Shown: positions 5,171-5,316 of the stretch, in pieces | Layout of the letters: the number at the start of each line of letters is the position of its first letter | Numbering within the stretch: position 1 is the stretch's first letter | Source: Fusobacterium_C sp036516095 | Lineage (GTDB): Bacteria; Fusobacteriota; Fusobacteriia; Fusobacteriales; Fusobacteriaceae | Length of the DNA stretch: 5,316 nucleotides | Reading direction: 5' to 3' | NCBI RefSeq assembly: GCF_036516095.1 | Contig: NZ_DATBUM010000071.1 | Coordinates: 1 to 5,316, forward strand | Made by a program: the position numbers and the translations under genes | Notes under the pieces: model-generated | Told to the model about the DNA's origin: nothing | Database searches by the model: none | The model's input: the letters and a program-made list of their open reading frames with translations, nothing else

Positions 5171-5315
5171 CTATTCTTTTTCCATTATTCTCAATATTTT
5201 TTCTCTTTTTCCTTCTTTATTTTCTCTATAAAACTCTGGGTCCAAATATCTCTATCCAGTTATAAAATCTCATATCACAGAATAAAATTTTTATATATCT
5301 ATTTTGATATATAAA
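5171..5315 (-). pseudogene. Possible frameshifted 3' end of a gene entering from the right
   Basis: On the minus strand one frame is open from the window edge through FYNWIEIF (near 5247) and then ends at a TAG a few codons later. The next frame continues with LDPEFYRENKEGKREKI and ends at TAG 5171-5173. Removing one T from the run at 5244-5246 joins them as WIEI-LDPEFYRENKEGKREKILR, which has the charged, Lys/Glu-rich look of a real C-terminus. I do not recognise the family. The frame is only about 47 codons, so chance cannot be excluded, and the shorter frame may equally be an intact gene end. It would be convergent with the porin gene and face the two-way terminator. Confidence 0.3.
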
Positions 5316-5316
5316 T

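Larger units (their letters stand above)
4987..5316. other. 330-base region after the porin gene
   Basis: The stretch holds the porin 3' untranslated region with a 12-bp inverted repeat, the terminator with its duplicated arm (5076-5126), and an AT-rich remainder that may contain the end of a broken minus-strand gene. No RNA gene, CRISPR repeat or intact plus-strand coding region of useful length is visible. Confidence 0.7.

Overview
The window is AT-rich DNA (a low-GC genome, with A/T-ending codons and long T-tracts) that looks like Fusobacterium, most likely a relative of F. necrophorum; the species is an inference. The strongest clue is the plus-strand gene at 3631-4986. Its N-terminus has a signal peptide, a 'KPVEVIVYRDRV-EAP-KWRPNGS' block and a terminal Phe, which is the layout I know from the FomA-type major outer-membrane proteins of fusobacteria. 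Lipoprotein-anchored efflux components and a MORN_2/YwqK-type repeat protein also fit that group.

Layout. On the minus strand, read from about 3340 down to 1, come a 24-residue-repeat MORN_2 protein (3157-2624), an outer-membrane efflux channel of the TolC/OprM type (2527-1097) and a membrane-fusion adaptor of the RND-pump type (1104-1). The channel and adaptor genes overlap by 8 bases. The adaptor stop codon is the first three bases of the window, so the inner-membrane pump, if there is one, lies outside to the left. Together these parts would form a three-component efflux system spanning both membranes. The MORN_2 gene sits 97 bases upstream on the same strand and may be co-transcribed.

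A 473-base intergenic region (3158-3630) separates this group from the divergent porin-like gene. It holds a strong porin promoter (TTTACA-17-TATAAT) with a likely second promoter upstream whose spacer is almost pure T. It also holds a C-rich patch foreign to the local composition, several inverted repeats that could fold in mutually exclusive ways, and a hairpin that would bury the ribosome-binding site of the MORN_2 gene.

The porin-like protein is long for its family. It carries a proline-every-third-residue segment followed by an acidic stretch, inserted after what should be the first beta strand. Downstream (4987-5316) there is a 12-bp inverted repeat and a strong terminator whose left arm is duplicated in tandem. 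On the minus strand, entering from the right edge, there is a possible broken 3' end of another gene.

I do not see a clearly new multi-gene system. The most worthwhile leads are the structured MORN_2 leader, the T-tract promoter, the porin insertion and the possible IS200/IS605-type scar.
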